NCBI GenBank assembly: GCA_009792885.1
Contig: WMCF01000033.1
Location: 1,987,344 to 2,051,343 of the forward strand
From: Eremophila alpestris peregrina
Lineage: Eukaryota > Chordata > Aves > Passeriformes > Alaudidae
DNA: 64,000 nt
Direction of reading: 5' to 3'
Part shown: positions 62,931-64,000 of the stretch, one piece after another
Position numbering within the stretch: the stretch's first letter is position 1
Layout: each line of letters opens with the position of its first letter
Position numbers and translations under genes: made by a program
The notes under the pieces: generated by a model
Seen by the model: the letters and a program-made list of their open reading frames with translations, nothing else
The model's database searches: none
Told to the model about the DNA's origin: nothing

Positions 62931-63292
62931 TCACCTGCCAGTTAAAATACTGAGTATGGACTTGGGACAGGCTTCATAAAATCCTGCTTGATACACCTTT
63001 CATTTTTGACTGTTAGAGCCTTTAACTATTCAAGGTATGATTTATTTTCTTTCCATTTTGTTCTGTGCTTGCAAGAGAAGCTTTACGATACCCATGTTTT
63101 TGTCATTTGTTTAAAAAAAGGTTGTACATTAAAAGCAGTACTAAAGTCACTGTCCAAAAATTGTCACACTATTCTTTCCAAGCTTATTTAACTGTGTTCT
63201 TAAAATGTTTCATGAAGCTGAGCAACAATTACAAGTATAAATTAGAGCATTGTATAAACATTAAGGGCTGCTGGGGATGAAAGGTTGTTTAT

Positions 63293-63310
63293 ACCTGTTT
63301 TTAAACAGGT
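63293..63310. repeat. Perfect inverted repeat, 8-bp arms, 2-base loop
   Basis: ACCTGTTT, then TT, then AAACAGGT. It directly abuts the TA/GT-repeat tract to its right. Confidence 0.8.
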
Positions 63311-63311
63311 G

Positions 63312-63351
<40 letters not shown>
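63311..63351. repeat. (TA)n(GT)n compound microsatellite
   Basis: A short TATATATA segment, then about 15 uninterrupted GT units from 63321 to 63351. Confidence 0.95.
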
Positions 63352-63354
<3 letters not shown>

Positions 63355-64000
63355 ATATATATGATTAAAGTGTCTGGGTGTATGGGCATATAAACTGGTG
63401 TCCTTCACTGCTGATAGGCTGAAGAAGCTGCTAATAAATAGCTAATGTTTATCATAGAAATTAATGCTTGTGAGGATTATTCACCTTGTAAATGTTGTTG
63501 ATTTTTAAAAACTTCTGTGTGGAAGGTAATTTTGCTCTGTTTGCTTCTTGTATGGCTTTATAATGTTTTCATACTTTTCATACTGTATCCTATATCCTGC
63601 CCCTCAAATGCTCTTTCTTCATTTTTTGGCCATCAGAAGGAGGATAATGCACAGCTTACAAAAATGTGAAAAGTTTTAGCAATTGAAGTTGTAGTCACAG
63701 AAGTGACTGTTTAGGTGACACAGGAATTCAGTAATTAGAAGCTCAAGAAATTTTAGGGGGGTGATTAATTTACTATTTATTTTTTATGTAGGTATTTAGT
63801 TTTTGTTAAGACCTAAGTCTGTAGTTATTATAAATCCCCCTCCAAAAAATTACCCTTGAACTGATATCAGGGAAGTGTTTATTGAAAAGATGTCTAGGTA
63901 TGTCAGAGTGTATGGGTCAGTTCTGGTGGGAGGGTGTACTGAGAACAGGAATAGCAAAAGGAGGAAGAGGTAAAGGTGTGTTATGTATATAGCCTTGCTG

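Larger units (their letters stand above)
33550..64000 (+). other. DNAJC1: DNAJC1 intron 1 (5' portion; no acceptor seen)
   Basis: Begins at the GTGAGT donor after exon 1 and runs to the window edge. DNAJC1 is a gene of hundreds of kilobases with very long introns in vertebrates, so 30 kb without a second exon is expected. I looked for the exon 2 signature (the HPDKN region of the J domain) and did not see it. Open frames inside, including 36201-36731 minus, 37436-37750 plus and 59380-59625 plus, have no recognisable domains. The visible contents are repeats and short structural motifs, listed separately; the remaining stretches show nothing recognisable. Confidence 0.85.

Noticed and set aside
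1..64000. CRISPR arrays, operons, phage or plasmid features
   Set aside because: Nothing of the kind is seen; the window is vertebrate nuclear DNA.

Overview
The window reads as nuclear DNA of a bird, most likely a passerine. It contains a young CR1 LINE 3' end ending in the avian octamer-like tail, degraded CR1 reverse-transcriptase remnants, and two copies of a SINE built from a tRNA-Ile-like head joined to a CR1-like tail. That head/tail architecture is known from songbirds (the TguSINE1 type). No bacterial, plasmid or phage features are present, and almost none of the open reading frames look like protein genes.

The one gene I can support is DNAJC1 (ERdj1/HTJ1), on the + strand. Only its CpG-island promoter and first coding exon (33385-33549) are visible. 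The exon encodes a signal peptide, a short lumenal stretch ending the first J-domain helix, and a phase-0 splice donor. From 33550 to the right edge, about 30.5 kb, the window appears to be intron 1; I saw no second exon in it.

Layout. 1-28950 is intergenic DNA upstream of DNAJC1, with a tRNA-derived SINE (6609-6745), a retroviral LTR-like piece (about 8900-9235, minus), a CR1 3' end (15705-15967, plus), a second LTR-like GC-rich block (about 19645-20080, minus) and simple repeats. 28970-29310 is a small CpG island about 4 kb upstream of the gene with no recognised transcript; it is followed by an uninterrupted run of 71 T (29439-29509). 29510-32820 is AT-rich and shows nothing recognisable. 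32830-33790 is the DNAJC1 CpG island, with a C-rich minisatellite, Sp1-type GC boxes, a G-quadruplex motif, a perfect palindromic CRE and an inverted CCAAT box. 33550-64000 is the intron, with CR1 and SINE fragments that are all antisense to the gene, a 19-bp triplicate, two clean inverted repeats and a (GT)n tract.

Known DNAJC1 is a membrane J-protein of the endoplasmic reticulum that works with BiP. I found no previously undescribed multi-gene system. The observations most worth a second look are the orphan CpG island with its T71 tract, the promoter architecture, and the orientation bias of the intronic retroelements.
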